Source: Mycoplana azooxidifex
Lineage (GTDB): Bacteria > Pseudomonadota > Alphaproteobacteria > Rhizobiales > Rhizobiaceae
DNA: 64,000 nt
Assembly: GCF_014196765.1 (NCBI RefSeq)
Contig: NZ_JACIEE010000003.1
Coordinates: forward strand, 62,001 to 126,000
Reading direction: 5' to 3'
This document shows positions 37,320-45,783 of this stretch, piece after piece. The notes under the pieces were generated by a model. The model searched no databases and was not told the origin of the DNA. It saw only the letters and a list, made by a program, of their open reading frames with translations. The position numbers and the translations under genes were made by a program. Each line of letters opens with the position of its first letter. Positions within the stretch are counted from its first letter, which is position 1.

Positions 37320-38095
37320 TCGCGGTCGGCGCGCCGGCGGGTGAGCTTGATCGAGAGCCGATAGCGCTCGGGCACATAGGCCGCGCGCAGGAGCTCCAGC
37401 GGGCGCCCGTCCTCGTCGATGGTCAGGCGCTCGACGGATGTCAGCGGCGTGCCGGGCTCGACGCCGAGATGCCTTGCCTGTTCCGCATCGGCGAGCCTTG
37501 CCTCGATCGTCTGCATCGCCTCCTTGATCACGAAGCCCAGTTCGTCCTCCAGGATGCGGTAGATGGCGGCGCTGGAAAGGTCGCGGCTCTGGAGTTCGAG
37601 GCCGAGATCCGGCGGATAGTAGGCGTGCTCGATCGCGATCGGCGTGCCGTCGGCGAGGCGAATGCGGCGCAGTTCGAAGACGGCGCGCTCCTTCATGGCG
37701 GCGGCGACCTCGGCGTCGTGCCGGTTGGTCATGCCCTGGTGCAGGAGTTCCGAACCCGGCTCAAGGCCAGCCTCGCGGACGGTTTCCACGAAGCCCATGA
37801 GCTTGCCGCTCCAGTTCTCGATCTCGGAGGAGCGCAGGAAGGTGCCCTTGCCGCGCGTGCGGGAGAACAGGCCCTCCTCTACGAGCGGCTGGAGCGCGTT
37901 GCGGATGGTGATGCGGCTCACGCCGAAGAGGGCTCCGAGCTCGGCTTCGGTCATCAGCCGGCCCTCGGCATCGACGAGCGCGCCGGCGAGCGTCTGTTCC
38001 CGGATCAGCCTTCTCACCTGGACGTGCAGCGGCACGCGGCTCGAACTGTCGATCGCGTCGGCCATGCCCTTGAGCGGAGTCTCTACGCCTGCCAT
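37316..38095 (-). CDS. GntR-family (HutC/UTRA) transcriptional regulator
   Basis: 259 residues: winged helix-turn-helix at about 20-90 (LMTEAELGALFGVSRITIRNALQPLVEEGL then RGKGTFL) and a UTRA ligand domain (about 105-250; IEHAYYPPDLG and SVERLTIDEDGRPLEL). The start at 38095 is preferred to 38113 because GGAGGTCAC lies just upstream. Its start overlaps the end of the ATPase gene by 13 bp, placing the regulator inside the operon it probably controls. Likely inducer: the imported sulfate ester or its product. Confidence 0.87.
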   Translation of the reverse strand: MAGVETPLKGMADAIDSSSRVPLHVQVRRLIREQTLAGALVDAEGRLMTEAELGALFGVSRITIRNALQPLVEEGLFSRTRGKGTFLRSSEIENWSGKLMGFVETVREAGLEPGSELLHQGMTNRHDAEVAAAMKERAVFELRRIRLADGTPIAIEHAYYPPDLGLELQSRDLSSAAIYRILEDELGFVIKEAMQTIEARLADAEQARHLGVEPGTPLTSVERLTIDEDGRPLELLRAAYVPERYRLSIKLTRRRADRD

Positions 38096-39153
38096 GTGAC
38101 CTCCAGACGGCAACCGCTTTCGGCGTCGAAGAGATGGACGTCTTTCGCATCGAAGCGGATGTGGACCGTGTCGCCCTCGCGATAGGCAAGCGGATCGGCC
38201 ACGCGCGCCCGCACCGTCGTGCCGGCGAAGGCGAGTTCGAGAACGGCGTTGTCGCCCAGGTTCTCGACGAGATCGACCGTGGCCGGCATGCCCTCGGCTT
38301 CGAGACGGACGGCGGAAGGGCGGACGCCGACGACGACATTGCCCGTTGGTCTGTCCAGCGCCTTGATGTTCAGCACCGTGCCGTCGACGGTGGGGATCCC
38401 GTCCCTCAGCGTGGCCTTCAGCAGGTTCATCGGCGGCGAGCCGATGAAGGCGGCGACGTCGATGGAATTCGGTTTCGCAAAGACTTCGGCCGGACTGCCG
38501 ATCTGGCGGATCTCACCCTCCATGAACACCGCCATCCGGTCGGCCAGCGTCAGCGCCTCCTCCTGGTCATGGGTGACATAGACCGTGGTCACGCCGAGGT
38601 TGCGCTGCAGGCGCTTCAGCTCGCCACGCGTTTCGAGCCGCAGCTTGGCGTCCAGGTTCGAGAGCGGCTCGTCGAGCAGAAAGAGCGAGGCCTTGCGCAC
38701 GATGGCGCGGGCGAGCGCGCAGCGTTGCTGCTGGCCGCCCGAGAGCTGGCCGGGGCGACGGTCGAGGAGATGCTCGATGCGGACCTTTCGCGCCGCCTCC
38801 TCCACCTTGCCTGCAATCTCCGCCTTCGGCGTCTTCTCCATCTCCAGCGGGAAGGCGATGTTCTGCGCCACCGACATATGCGGATAGAGCGCGTAGCTCT
38901 GGAACACCATGGCGACGTCGCGGTGCTGCGCATCGAGCGCCGTCACGTCCTTGCCGTCGAACAGGATGCGGCCGCGGGAGGGCTTGTCGAGCCCCGCCAT
39001 CAGGCGCAGCGTCGTGCTCTTGCCGGAGCCCGAGGGGCCGAGAAGCGCGAAGAACTCGCCCGGCTCGATTGCGAAATCCACGCCCTTGAGGGCGGCGAAG
39101 CGACCGTGGAACTTGGCCACGCCTTCGAAATTAACGGCACCGCTCCGGCTCAT
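38083..39153 (-). CDS. ABC transporter ATP-binding protein (UgpC/MalK type)
   Basis: 356 residues. Walker A GPSGSGKS, signature LSGGQQQR, Walker B LFLLDEP, switch HDQEEAL, followed by a TOBE-type domain (VVGVRPSAVRLEA). It powers the CUT1-type importer encoded by the three upstream genes. It overlaps the MalG-type permease by 4 bp and the GntR gene by 13 bp. Confidence 0.92.
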   Translation of the reverse strand: MSRSGAVNFEGVAKFHGRFAALKGVDFAIEPGEFFALLGPSGSGKSTTLRLMAGLDKPSRGRILFDGKDVTALDAQHRDVAMVFQSYALYPHMSVAQNIAFPLEMEKTPKAEIAGKVEEAARKVRIEHLLDRRPGQLSGGQQQRCALARAIVRKASLFLLDEPLSNLDAKLRLETRGELKRLQRNLGVTTVYVTHDQEEALTLADRMAVFMEGEIRQIGSPAEVFAKPNSIDVAAFIGSPPMNLLKATLRDGIPTVDGTVLNIKALDRPTGNVVVGVRPSAVRLEAEGMPATVDLVENLGDNAVLELAFAGTTVRARVADPLAYREGDTVHIRFDAKDVHLFDAESGCRLEVTWQA

Positions 39154-39983
39154 CGGCGGCCTCCGCCCTTCACTGCCCCGACGGTGAGGCCCTTGACGAT
39201 ATGCGATTGGGCGACGATGCCCAGGATGACGACGGGAAGCATGGCGATGACCGAAACGGCGGCGAGCTGTGCCCAGAGGGTCTGCTCGACGGAGACAAAA
39301 TTGAACATGGCGATGGTGACAGGCCGGACCGTGTTTCCACTCAGCACGACGGCGAAGAGGAACTCGTTCCAGGCATTGAGGAAGACGAAGACGACGGTGA
39401 CCGCGATGCCGCCCCTGACCTGCGGCAGGATGATCCTTCTCAGAGTGACCAGGCGGCTCGCGCCGTCCACCGCGGCAGCCTCCTCCATCTCGAAGGGGAT
39501 GTCCTCGAAATAGGAGACCATCAGCCAGATGGCGAAGGGCAGCGAGAAGGACAGGTAGATGATGATGATGCCGTGATAGGTAGCCATCCAGCCGATGTTC
39601 CTGAGAAGCAGGAAATAGGGAATGATGATGCCGACCGGGGGCAGCATCTGGGTCACCAGGATGTAGAAGCCCGTCATGCGGCGGCCCGGCACGCGCAGCC
39701 GCGCCAGCGCATAGGCGGCAGGGATGGCGAGCACCATGGTCAGCACCGTGGTTCCGACCGAGATGACCATGCTGCTCCAGAGATTCGGCAGGATCGACTG
39801 GGCGCCGAACAGCACCTCGCGATAGGCCGCAAGCGTCGGCTCGAACACGAAACGCGGGGGGTAGGCGAGGATGTCCCGCTCCGTCTTGAACGAGTTGAGC
39901 ACGCTCCAGGCGATGGGGAAGGCCCAGGCCACGACGAAGACCAGGGTGACCAGGAACATGGCGATGTTGCGAGCTTTCCGCAT
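39150..39983 (-). CDS. carbohydrate-type ABC permease (MalG type)
   Basis: 277 residues, six predicted helices, coupling loop EEAAAVDGASRLVTLRRIILPQVRGGI. Inner-membrane subunit of the importer linked to the sulfatase; ends with the usual VKGLTVGAVKG. 3 bp separate it from the partner permease upstream and it overlaps the ATPase gene by 4 bp. Confidence 0.9.
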   Translation of the reverse strand: MRKARNIAMFLVTLVFVVAWAFPIAWSVLNSFKTERDILAYPPRFVFEPTLAAYREVLFGAQSILPNLWSSMVISVGTTVLTMVLAIPAAYALARLRVPGRRMTGFYILVTQMLPPVGIIIPYFLLLRNIGWMATYHGIIIIYLSFSLPFAIWLMVSYFEDIPFEMEEAAAVDGASRLVTLRRIILPQVRGGIAVTVVFVFLNAWNEFLFAVVLSGNTVRPVTIAMFNFVSVEQTLWAQLAAVSVIAMLPVVILGIVAQSHIVKGLTVGAVKGGGRR

Positions 39984-39986
39984 GGC

Positions 39987-40925
39987 CTAGTCCTTTCGCC
40001 GGATGACGAAGAGAAGGGCCGAGATCGCCAGCGTGAGCACGAGCAACGCCACGGCCAGCGTCGCGCCATAGCCGAGCGAGAGTTCGGTGAAGGATTTCCG
40101 GTAGGCATAGAGATTGAGGATCTCGGTCGCCGTGCCCGGCCCGCCCGTTGTCACGGTGTAGATCGCGGCAAACGCGGTCAGCGCCACCATGGTGCGCATG
40201 ATGACGACCATGACGATGGCGGGCCTGAGCAGGGGCAGCGTGATGCGAATGAAACGCTGCCAGGCGTTGGCGCGGTCGATCCGCGCGGCTTCATAGATAT
40301 CGTCGGGCAGCGAGGCGAGGCTCGCCAGCAGCACCATGAAGGCGAAGGGCGTCCATTGCCAGGTATGGATGACGATGACCGAGACCATCGCCAGCGTCGG
40401 GTCGCCGAGCCAGTTCCGGCTGCCGAGGCCCGCGGTGATGGCGAGATAGTCGATCACGCCGAATTCCGGTGTCAGCATGAAGCTGCGCCAGACCATGCCG
40501 ACGACCGCCGGCGAAAGCACGACGGGCAGGATGGCGACCATCCGGAACAGGGCCTGTCCCCGCTTCATGCGGATGACCAGCAGCGCCAGCGCCAGGCCGA
40601 TGACGACCTGCAGCACGACGGTGCCGACGGTATAGACGAGGCTGAGGACCAGGGATTCCCAGAAGCGGGGATCTGCGAAGAGCTGGCGGTAGTTCTCCCA
40701 CCCAACGAAGCCATCCATGAAGGGCATGGCGAGATCCATGCGCCGGGTGCTGATCCAGACGAGGAAGAGCAGCGGGAAGGTGGTGGTGGCGATCAGCGCC
40801 AGGAAGGCGGGCGCGAGCAGTGCGGCCGCGAAGCGGCGCTCGCGTGAAAGCGCGGTCCGGTCGTGATCGGAAGCGTGGGGGAGCGGATCCCGCTCCCCTA
40901 TGCCCTGCGCAGCCGACATGCTCAT
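39987..40925 (-). CDS. carbohydrate-type ABC permease (MalF type)
   Basis: 312 residues, about six helices after a polar N-terminus, coupling loop YEAARIDRANAWQRFIRITLPLLRPAI. The start is ATG 40925 or 40919. Its stop is 3 bp before the MalG-type partner gene, and its start falls 1 bp after the binding-protein stop, so the whole set is one tightly packed operon. Confidence 0.9.
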   Translation of the reverse strand: MSMSAAQGIGERDPLPHASDHDRTALSRERRFAAALLAPAFLALIATTTFPLLFLVWISTRRMDLAMPFMDGFVGWENYRQLFADPRFWESLVLSLVYTVGTVVLQVVIGLALALLVIRMKRGQALFRMVAILPVVLSPAVVGMVWRSFMLTPEFGVIDYLAITAGLGSRNWLGDPTLAMVSVIVIHTWQWTPFAFMVLLASLASLPDDIYEAARIDRANAWQRFIRITLPLLRPAIVMVVIMRTMVALTAFAAIYTVTTGGPGTATEILNLYAYRKSFTELSLGYGATLAVALLVLTLAISALLFVIRRKD

Positions 40926-40926
40926 G

Positions 40927-42306
40927 TCACTTCAAGAAGCCTTCGACGCGTTGCTGGGCGGCGTCGAGTGCCGCCTTGGGCGTCGCCTGCCCGGCAAGCG
41001 CGGACGCCACGGCGGTTGCCACCGCATCGCCGACGGCCGGCCATTGCGGAACCCGCGGACGCCAGTCGACATCGGTATCGTCCTTCAGCGCCGTCAGCGT
41101 GGCCTCGACGAAATTGTCGCCGAATTTGCTGACCGTCTCGACATAATCCTGGTCGCTCCAGAGCGAGAGCCGGTTGACGCCGGAGCGCTTGGTTGCGCCT
41201 TCGAACCTGTAGGAGGTGCGAATCTGGGTCTCGGCGCTCGCGGCCCACTGGATGAAGAGCCAGGTGGCCTTCTTCTGCGCATCCGACAGCTTGGCGTTGA
41301 TCGGGAAGCCCCAGTTCCAGATCGAGCTCACCCGCTTGCCCGAGGGACCCTTCGGCCAGCGGGCATAGGCGATCTTGCCGATCACCTGCGACTTCTCGGG
41401 ATTGTTGATCACGGATGCCGAGGAATGGGCATCGACATAGCTCGCCAGCGTGCCCTGCGAGAAGGCATCGGCGATGTCGGGCCAGTTCCAGTTCTGCGCC
41501 GCAGCCGGGGTATAGGTCTTCATCGTGTCGACGTACCACGCGAGCGCCGCCTCGGCCTGCGGGCCGTTGACGGTCAACTTGCCGCCCGGCAGCCAGTCGC
41601 CGCCGAAGGAGCGGAAGAGCGAAGAATAGATGTAGACGTTCTGGCCCGCACCCGCTACGCCGCGCAGCGCCGTGCCCCAGACCCGGTCGTTCGGCGCATG
41701 CAGTTCGCTGGCATTGGCCAGGAATGCATCGAGATCCTCGGCCGGCTTGAGGCCCTTGGCTTCCAGCAGATCCTTGCGCAGGACCTGGAGCGTGACTTCG
41801 CCATCATAGGGGATGCCGTAGACCTTGCCGTCAATCGAGTTGGCCGACAGCCAGGCCGGAACGATATCCTCCGGCTTGAACCAGGCCTTGTCCGTCAGGG
41901 CCGGATCGTCGAGATAGGGCGTGAGATCGTCCACCCAGCCATTTGCCTGGTAGAGCGGATAATACATCGGATCCGCCGCATGGGTGGCATAGGTACCCGT
42001 CCCGGCCGTCAGGTCGAGCACGGCCTTCTGGCGGATCTGCGCCGGCGGCACCTTTTCGAAACGGACGTTGACGCCGGTCAACGCCTGGAACTGTGGCGCA
42101 AGCGCAATGAGGTTCTCGAAATACCCGGCCGGGATGACGGCGACCGTAATGTTTTCGCCTTCGGCCTGTCGCCAGTCGATCTTGGCGGATTGATAGGCGC
42201 CAAGATCGCTTTCCTGCGCGAAAGCGCGATTGGCGATCAAGGGAAAGGCGACCGACGCACCCAATCCCTTCAGGACGCTTCTGCGCGTAAACGACATTCC
42301 GTTCAT
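40927..42306 (-). CDS. ABC solute-binding protein with Tat-type signal
   Basis: 459 residues. The N-terminus FTRRSVLKGLGASVAFPL is a twin-arginine signal, so the protein is probably exported folded. The mature part has the family-1 pattern (IALAPQFQALTGVNVRFEKV, VYGIPYDGEVTLQVLRKDLLEAKGL). The start is 42306, or more likely 42297 (MSFTRRS). As first gene of the sulfatase operon it likely binds a sulfated sugar or aryl sulfate; the ligand is not readable from sequence. Confidence 0.88.
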   Translation of the reverse strand: MNGMSFTRRSVLKGLGASVAFPLIANRAFAQESDLGAYQSAKIDWRQAEGENITVAVIPAGYFENLIALAPQFQALTGVNVRFEKVPPAQIRQKAVLDLTAGTGTYATHAADPMYYPLYQANGWVDDLTPYLDDPALTDKAWFKPEDIVPAWLSANSIDGKVYGIPYDGEVTLQVLRKDLLEAKGLKPAEDLDAFLANASELHAPNDRVWGTALRGVAGAGQNVYIYSSLFRSFGGDWLPGGKLTVNGPQAEAALAWYVDTMKTYTPAAAQNWNWPDIADAFSQGTLASYVDAHSSASVINNPEKSQVIGKIAYARWPKGPSGKRVSSIWNWGFPINAKLSDAQKKATWLFIQWAASAETQIRTSYRFEGATKRSGVNRLSLWSDQDYVETVSKFGDNFVEATLTALKDDTDVDWRPRVPQWPAVGDAVATAVASALAGQATPKAALDAAQQRVEGFLK

Positions 42307-42613
42307 CCGATCCTCCCTTCGTATGATGGAACCCCGTCAGGTTGGCTCAAAAGCTTTGACGCGTCAAATAAGTTATAACTTTTAATCCGCATGACAATGC
42401 TCTCCCGTTGCGACAAGTCGTTATGCGACGCGCTGATAGGACCAGATCGGCTCTATTGGTGCGAGGCACAGGAGAACTTAGTTTACCGAATTAATAGAAA
42501 AATGATCGACACAAAACGAATATGTCATAACTTTTTTCTCAGCGCTCGACCACGCGATCCCTGTCTTGGCACCCTGTGCGTCGAACAGGAACTCAGGCTC
42601 AAGAGGGGGCCCC
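42307..42613. other. promoter region of the sulfatase operon, no gene
   Basis: 307 bp with no supportable gene. The half near the binding-protein gene contains the palindromes described separately; the middle part (42381-42540) is AT-rich. A short plus-strand frame at 42391-42645 has neither ribosome site nor recognisable protein and was not called. Confidence 0.45.
42356..42380. promoter_or_regulatory. two adjacent perfect palindromes, candidate operators
   Basis: TTGACGCGTCAA (42356-42367), which extends to 14 bp with flanking T and A, is followed 3 bp later by AGTTATAACT (42371-42380). They lie 50-74 bp before the binding-protein start. The second could serve the GntR/UTRA regulator of the operon; the first looks like a LacI-type operator although no lacI gene is here. 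Confidence 0.5.
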
Positions 42614-43711
42614 TTACCCCGCCCGGAAATGCTTCGACAGCTTGAGCCCCTGGGCCTGGTAGTTCGAACCCAGTCCCGAGCCGTAGAGGCTTTCTGGGAG
42701 TTCGAGCATGCGCTCGTAGACGAGGCGGCCGACGATCTGGCCGTGTTCGAGGATGAAGGGGACCTCGTGGCTGCGGACTTCGAGGACCGCGCGGCTGCCG
42801 GAGCCGCCGGCGGCGGCGTGGCCGAAGCCGGGGTCGAAGAAGCCGGCGTAGTGGACCCGGAATTCGCCGACGAGCGGGTCGAACGGGGTCATCTCGGCGG
42901 CGTAGACCGGCGGCACGTGCACGGCCTCGCGCGAGACGAGGATGTAGAACTCGTCCGGGTCAAGGATCAGATCGTTGCGGCCGCGGCTGAACAGCGGCTC
43001 CCAGAAGTCGAAGACATCGTGCTGGTTCTTCTTGTCGACATCGACAACGGCGGTATGGTGCTTGCCGCGATAGCCGACGAGCCCCTCGGGTCCGGTGCCC
43101 TTCAGGTCGATCGAAAGGGCGATGCCGCCGCCTGAGACGTTCGGCTTGTCGCTCGCAACCAGCGTGTCGGTCTTGTGCAGGGCGAGCAGTTCGGCGTCCG
43201 AAAGCAGCGCGTTGCCCTTGCGGAAGCGGATCTGCGACAGGCGCGAGCCGCGCCGGACGACGATGGGGAAGGTTCTCGGCGAGATCTCCAGGTAGAGCGG
43301 GCCCGAGTAGCCGGCCGGGACCTTGTCGAACTCCTGGGCGCGGTCGGTGATAACGCGGGTGAAGATGTCGAGCCGGCCGGTAGAACTCTTGGGATTGGTG
43401 GAGGCGGACAGCTCCTTCGACAGGTCGAGACTTTCCATCAGCGGGACGATATAGACGCAGCCCGTCTCGAGCACGGCGCCTTCGGAAAGATCGACGACAT
43501 GCAGCTTCAACCGGTCGAGCTTGTCGGCAACGAGATGCGAGGGGCCGGGAAGGAAGCTCGCGCGGACGCGAAACGCCGTCGATCCCAGGCGCAGGTCCAG
43601 GCTCGCCGGCTGCACCTGGTCCGCGTCCAGCGCCGCCTCGCTCTTCAACCTGCCGGCGTCGAACAGCGCCCTGATGGCGCGGTCGGCCAGTATCCCTGTA
43701 GCAGCGGTCAT
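42614..43711 (-). CDS. dcd: 2'-deoxycytidine 5'-triphosphate deaminase (dCTP deaminase)
   Basis: 365 residues, about twice the length of enterobacterial Dcd, which is the usual alphaproteobacterial form with two dUTPase-like folds in tandem. Recognisable parts are QPASLDLRLGS near the start, SSTGRLDIFTRVI (Ser-Ser-x-x-R) and PLYLEISPRTFPI, then SQIRFR. It deaminates dCTP to dUTP for thymidylate synthesis. The ATG at 43711 with AAGGATAG is preferred over the open frame upstream. Divergent from metZ. Confidence 0.88.
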   Translation of the reverse strand: MTAATGILADRAIRALFDAGRLKSEAALDADQVQPASLDLRLGSTAFRVRASFLPGPSHLVADKLDRLKLHVVDLSEGAVLETGCVYIVPLMESLDLSKELSASTNPKSSTGRLDIFTRVITDRAQEFDKVPAGYSGPLYLEISPRTFPIVVRRGSRLSQIRFRKGNALLSDAELLALHKTDTLVASDKPNVSGGGIALSIDLKGTGPEGLVGYRGKHHTAVVDVDKKNQHDVFDFWEPLFSRGRNDLILDPDEFYILVSREAVHVPPVYAAEMTPFDPLVGEFRVHYAGFFDPGFGHAAAGGSGSRAVLEVRSHEVPFILEHGQIVGRLVYERMLELPESLYGSGLGSNYQAQGLKLSKHFRAG

Positions 43712-43754
43712 GAGACTATCCTTCAAGTTGGCCGACAAAACCAAATGCCGGCAA

Positions 43755-43783
43755 TTGACGCAAGCGCCGCCACGCAGTATGGA
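43755..43783 (+). promoter_or_regulatory. metZ promoter
   Basis: TTGACG (43755-43760), a 17-bp spacer and TATGGA (43778-43783) form a good sigma-70-type promoter. Transcription from about 43790 would begin right at the SAM-II aptamer. Confidence 0.6.
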
Positions 43784-43793
43784 CCGGATATCC

Positions 43794-43845
43794 CGTGGTG
43801 ATTTGGCCGGTCGGCTTGCAGCCACGTTAAACAAGTAGCTAAAAA
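43794..43845 (+). promoter_or_regulatory. SAM-II riboswitch (metA motif)
   Basis: The segment carries the conserved SAM-II blocks in order: CGTGGTGATTTGG, CGGCTTGCAGCCACG, TTAAACAAG and GCTAAA, able to form the H-type pseudoknot that binds S-adenosylmethionine. This class is found in Alphaproteobacteria upstream of methionine genes, and here precedes metZ. High SAM should lower metZ expression. Confidence 0.92.
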
Positions 43846-43854
43846 GGCCGGGTG

Positions 43855-43885
43855 AAAACCGGCCTGCATTGCGGCCGGTTTTTTT
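43855..43885 (+). terminator. intrinsic terminator between SAM-II aptamer and metZ
   Basis: AAAACCGGCC pairs with GGCCGGTTTT around TGCATTGC and runs into seven T residues. A competing hairpin, GGCCGG (43846-43851) with CCGGCC (43859-43864), would block it and could act as an antiterminator, so transcriptional attenuation is likely. Confidence 0.8.
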
Positions 43886-43905
43886 GTTTGGAAGGCAATG
43901 ATCCG

Positions 43906-45090
43906 ATGAGCAAGTCCTGGCGCCCGGCTACCCAACTCGTCCATGGTGGCACCATGCGTTCGCAGCATGCCGAAACCTCCGAAGCGATCTTCCTGACGCA
44001 GGGTTTCGTCTATGAGAGCTCGGAGGCCGCGGAAGCGCGCTTCAAGGGCGAGACCGACGGCTTCATCTATGCGCGATACGGCAGCCCGACCAACGACATG
44101 TTCGAGCGCCGCATGTGCCTGCTCGAAGGCGCCGAGGAAGGCCGCGCGATGGCCTCGGGCATGGCCGCGGTGGCAGCGGCGATCCTCTGCCAGGTCAAGG
44201 CCGGCGACCACATCGTCGCCGCGCGCGCGCTGTTCGGCTCCTGCCGCTGGGTGGTCGAGACGCTGGCGCCGCGCTACGGCATCGAATTCACGCTCGTCGA
44301 CGGGCGCGACCTCGCCAACTGGGAAAAGGCGATCCGCAAGAACACCAAGGTCTTCTTCCTGGAGAGCCCCACCAACCCGACGCTGGAGGTGGTCGACATC
44401 GCCGGCGTGGCAAGGCTCGCAAACCAGATCGGCGCCAAGGTGGTGGTCGACAACGTCTTTGCCACACCGCTCTACCAGAAGCCGCTGGAACTCGGCGCGC
44501 ATATCGTCGTCTATTCGGCGACGAAGCACATCGACGGCCAGGGCCGCTGCCTGGGTGGCATCGTGCTCTCCGACAAGGAGTGGATCGAGGAAAGCCTGCA
44601 GGACTATTTCCGCCACACAGGGCCCGCCATGTCGCCCTTCAATGCCTGGACGCTGCTGAAGGGCATCGAGACGCTGCCGCTGCGCGTCAGGCAGCAGACG
44701 GAGAACGCCTCGAAGATCGCCGATTTCCTCGCCGGCCATCCCAAGGTCGAGCAGGTGATCTATCCCGGCCGCAAGGACCATCCGCAGGCCGATATTGTCG
44801 CCAAACAGATGTCGGGGGGCTCGACGCTCGTCTGCCTCCACCTGAAGGGCGGCAAGGAAGCGGCGTTCGCCCTGCAGAACGCACTGGAGATCGTCGAGAT
44901 CTCCAACAACCTCGGCGATGCCAAGAGCCTCATCACCCACCCCGGCACCACGACGCACAAGAACCTCACCGACGAGGCCCGTGCCGAACTTGGCATCTCG
45001 CCCGGCACCGTCCGGCTGTCGGCCGGCATCGAGGACGGCGAGGATCTCCTGGCCGACTTCGCCCAGGCCCTGGAAAAGGTCAGGGGCTGA
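43906..45090 (+). CDS. metZ: O-succinylhomoserine sulfhydrylase
   Basis: 394 residues, Cys/Met-metabolism PLP enzyme. Lys207 in YSATKHIDGQGR is the PLP lysine; YARYGSPTNDMFE, ASGMAAVAAA, ESPTNPTLEVVDI and HPGTTTHKNL are family landmarks. It makes homocysteine from O-succinylhomoserine (or the acetyl ester) and sulfide. The start at 43906 follows GGAAGG and lies just after the terminator of the SAM-II leader, so methionine supply controls it. Confidence 0.93.
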   Translation: MSKSWRPATQLVHGGTMRSQHAETSEAIFLTQGFVYESSEAAEARFKGETDGFIYARYGSPTNDMFERRMCLLEGAEEGRAMASGMAAVAAAILCQVKAGDHIVAARALFGSCRWVVETLAPRYGIEFTLVDGRDLANWEKAIRKNTKVFFLESPTNPTLEVVDIAGVARLANQIGAKVVVDNVFATPLYQKPLELGAHIVVYSATKHIDGQGRCLGGIVLSDKEWIEESLQDYFRHTGPAMSPFNAWTLLKGIETLPLRVRQQTENASKIADFLAGHPKVEQVIYPGRKDHPQADIVAKQMSGGSTLVCLHLKGGKEAAFALQNALEIVEISNNLGDAKSLITHPGTTTHKNLTDEARAELGISPGTVRLSAGIEDGEDLLADFAQALEKVRG

Positions 45091-45102
45091 GCGCCTGACC
45101 GT

Positions 45103-45161
45103 GGGACACGCATCGCAATTTGCAGCGTGTCCCGTTCCGCCAAAAGGTGGCCGTCCCACCG
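45103..45161. repeat. compound inverted repeat downstream of metZ
   Basis: GGGACACGC (45103-45111) pairs with GCGTGTCCC (45125-45133), and GGTGG with CCACC around 45147-45161. No T-run follows, so it is either a weak terminator-like end of metZ or a palindromic repeat of the kind scattered in rhizobial genomes. No second copy exists in this window. Confidence 0.45.
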
Positions 45162-45306
45162 GCACATTTAACTTGATCCGGCCGCGGCAGACGTGGCAAC
45201 CAATGAGCGGACGTGAATATTCGAAAGCGCCTCCGTCCGCTCGCACATGCCTGCCCGGCATCCTGCGGGCGCAACGGTCGCAACAGGTACAAGCCAAGGC
45301 ATCAGA

Positions 45307-45699
45307 ATGTACAGAGCGCTGACCCGCGATATCGAGGTGACGGTCGAGCCCTACTACCTGGAGGAGCAATCCGATCCGGACGACAGCCGCTATGTCTGGG
45401 GCTACCGGATCGTCATCTCCAACCATTCCGATGACACCATCACGCTGATCGCCCGCTACTGGCACATTACCGATCAGAACGGCCTGGTCGACGAGGTGAC
45501 CGGTCCCGGCGTCGTCGGCGAGCAGCCGATCCTGGAACCGGGCGATACCTATGAATATTCCTCCGGCTGCCCGCTCGACACACCGTCCGGCATGATGTTC
45601 GGCCACTACCAGATGCAGACCCCCTCCGGCGAGGCGTTCGACGTCGCAATTCCCGCCTTCTCGCTCGACACGCCTGGCCAGTCCCGCACCCTGAACTGA
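45307..45699 (+). CDS. apaG: ApaG protein
   Basis: 130 residues, an FnIII-like beta-sandwich protein of the ApaG/DUF525 family. I see [36 protein letters not shown] and [25 protein letters not shown], which are the family signature. Linked historically to cobalt/magnesium tolerance and Ap4A metabolism, with no defined reaction. The ATG at 45307 fits the family N-terminus; the open frame upstream is not used. Confidence 0.9.
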   Translation: MYRALTRDIEVTVEPYYLEEQSDPDDSRYVWGYRIVISNHSDDTITLIARYWHITDQNGLVDEVTGPGVVGEQPILEPGDTYEYSSGCPLDTPSGMMFGHYQMQTPSGEAFDVAIPAFSLDTPGQSRTLN

Positions 45700-45783
45700 G
45701 GCCGTCGCCGGCCTCGTTGCAGGAGCGCGGGACCCTGCGCTCTGGCCCCGGGCCCTTACGGGGCACAGGGCATCAGGCGGGCA

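Noticed and set aside
42391-42645. Small plus-strand frame in the sulfatase promoter region
   Set aside because: No ribosome site, runs into the dcd gene antisense, no protein-like pattern.
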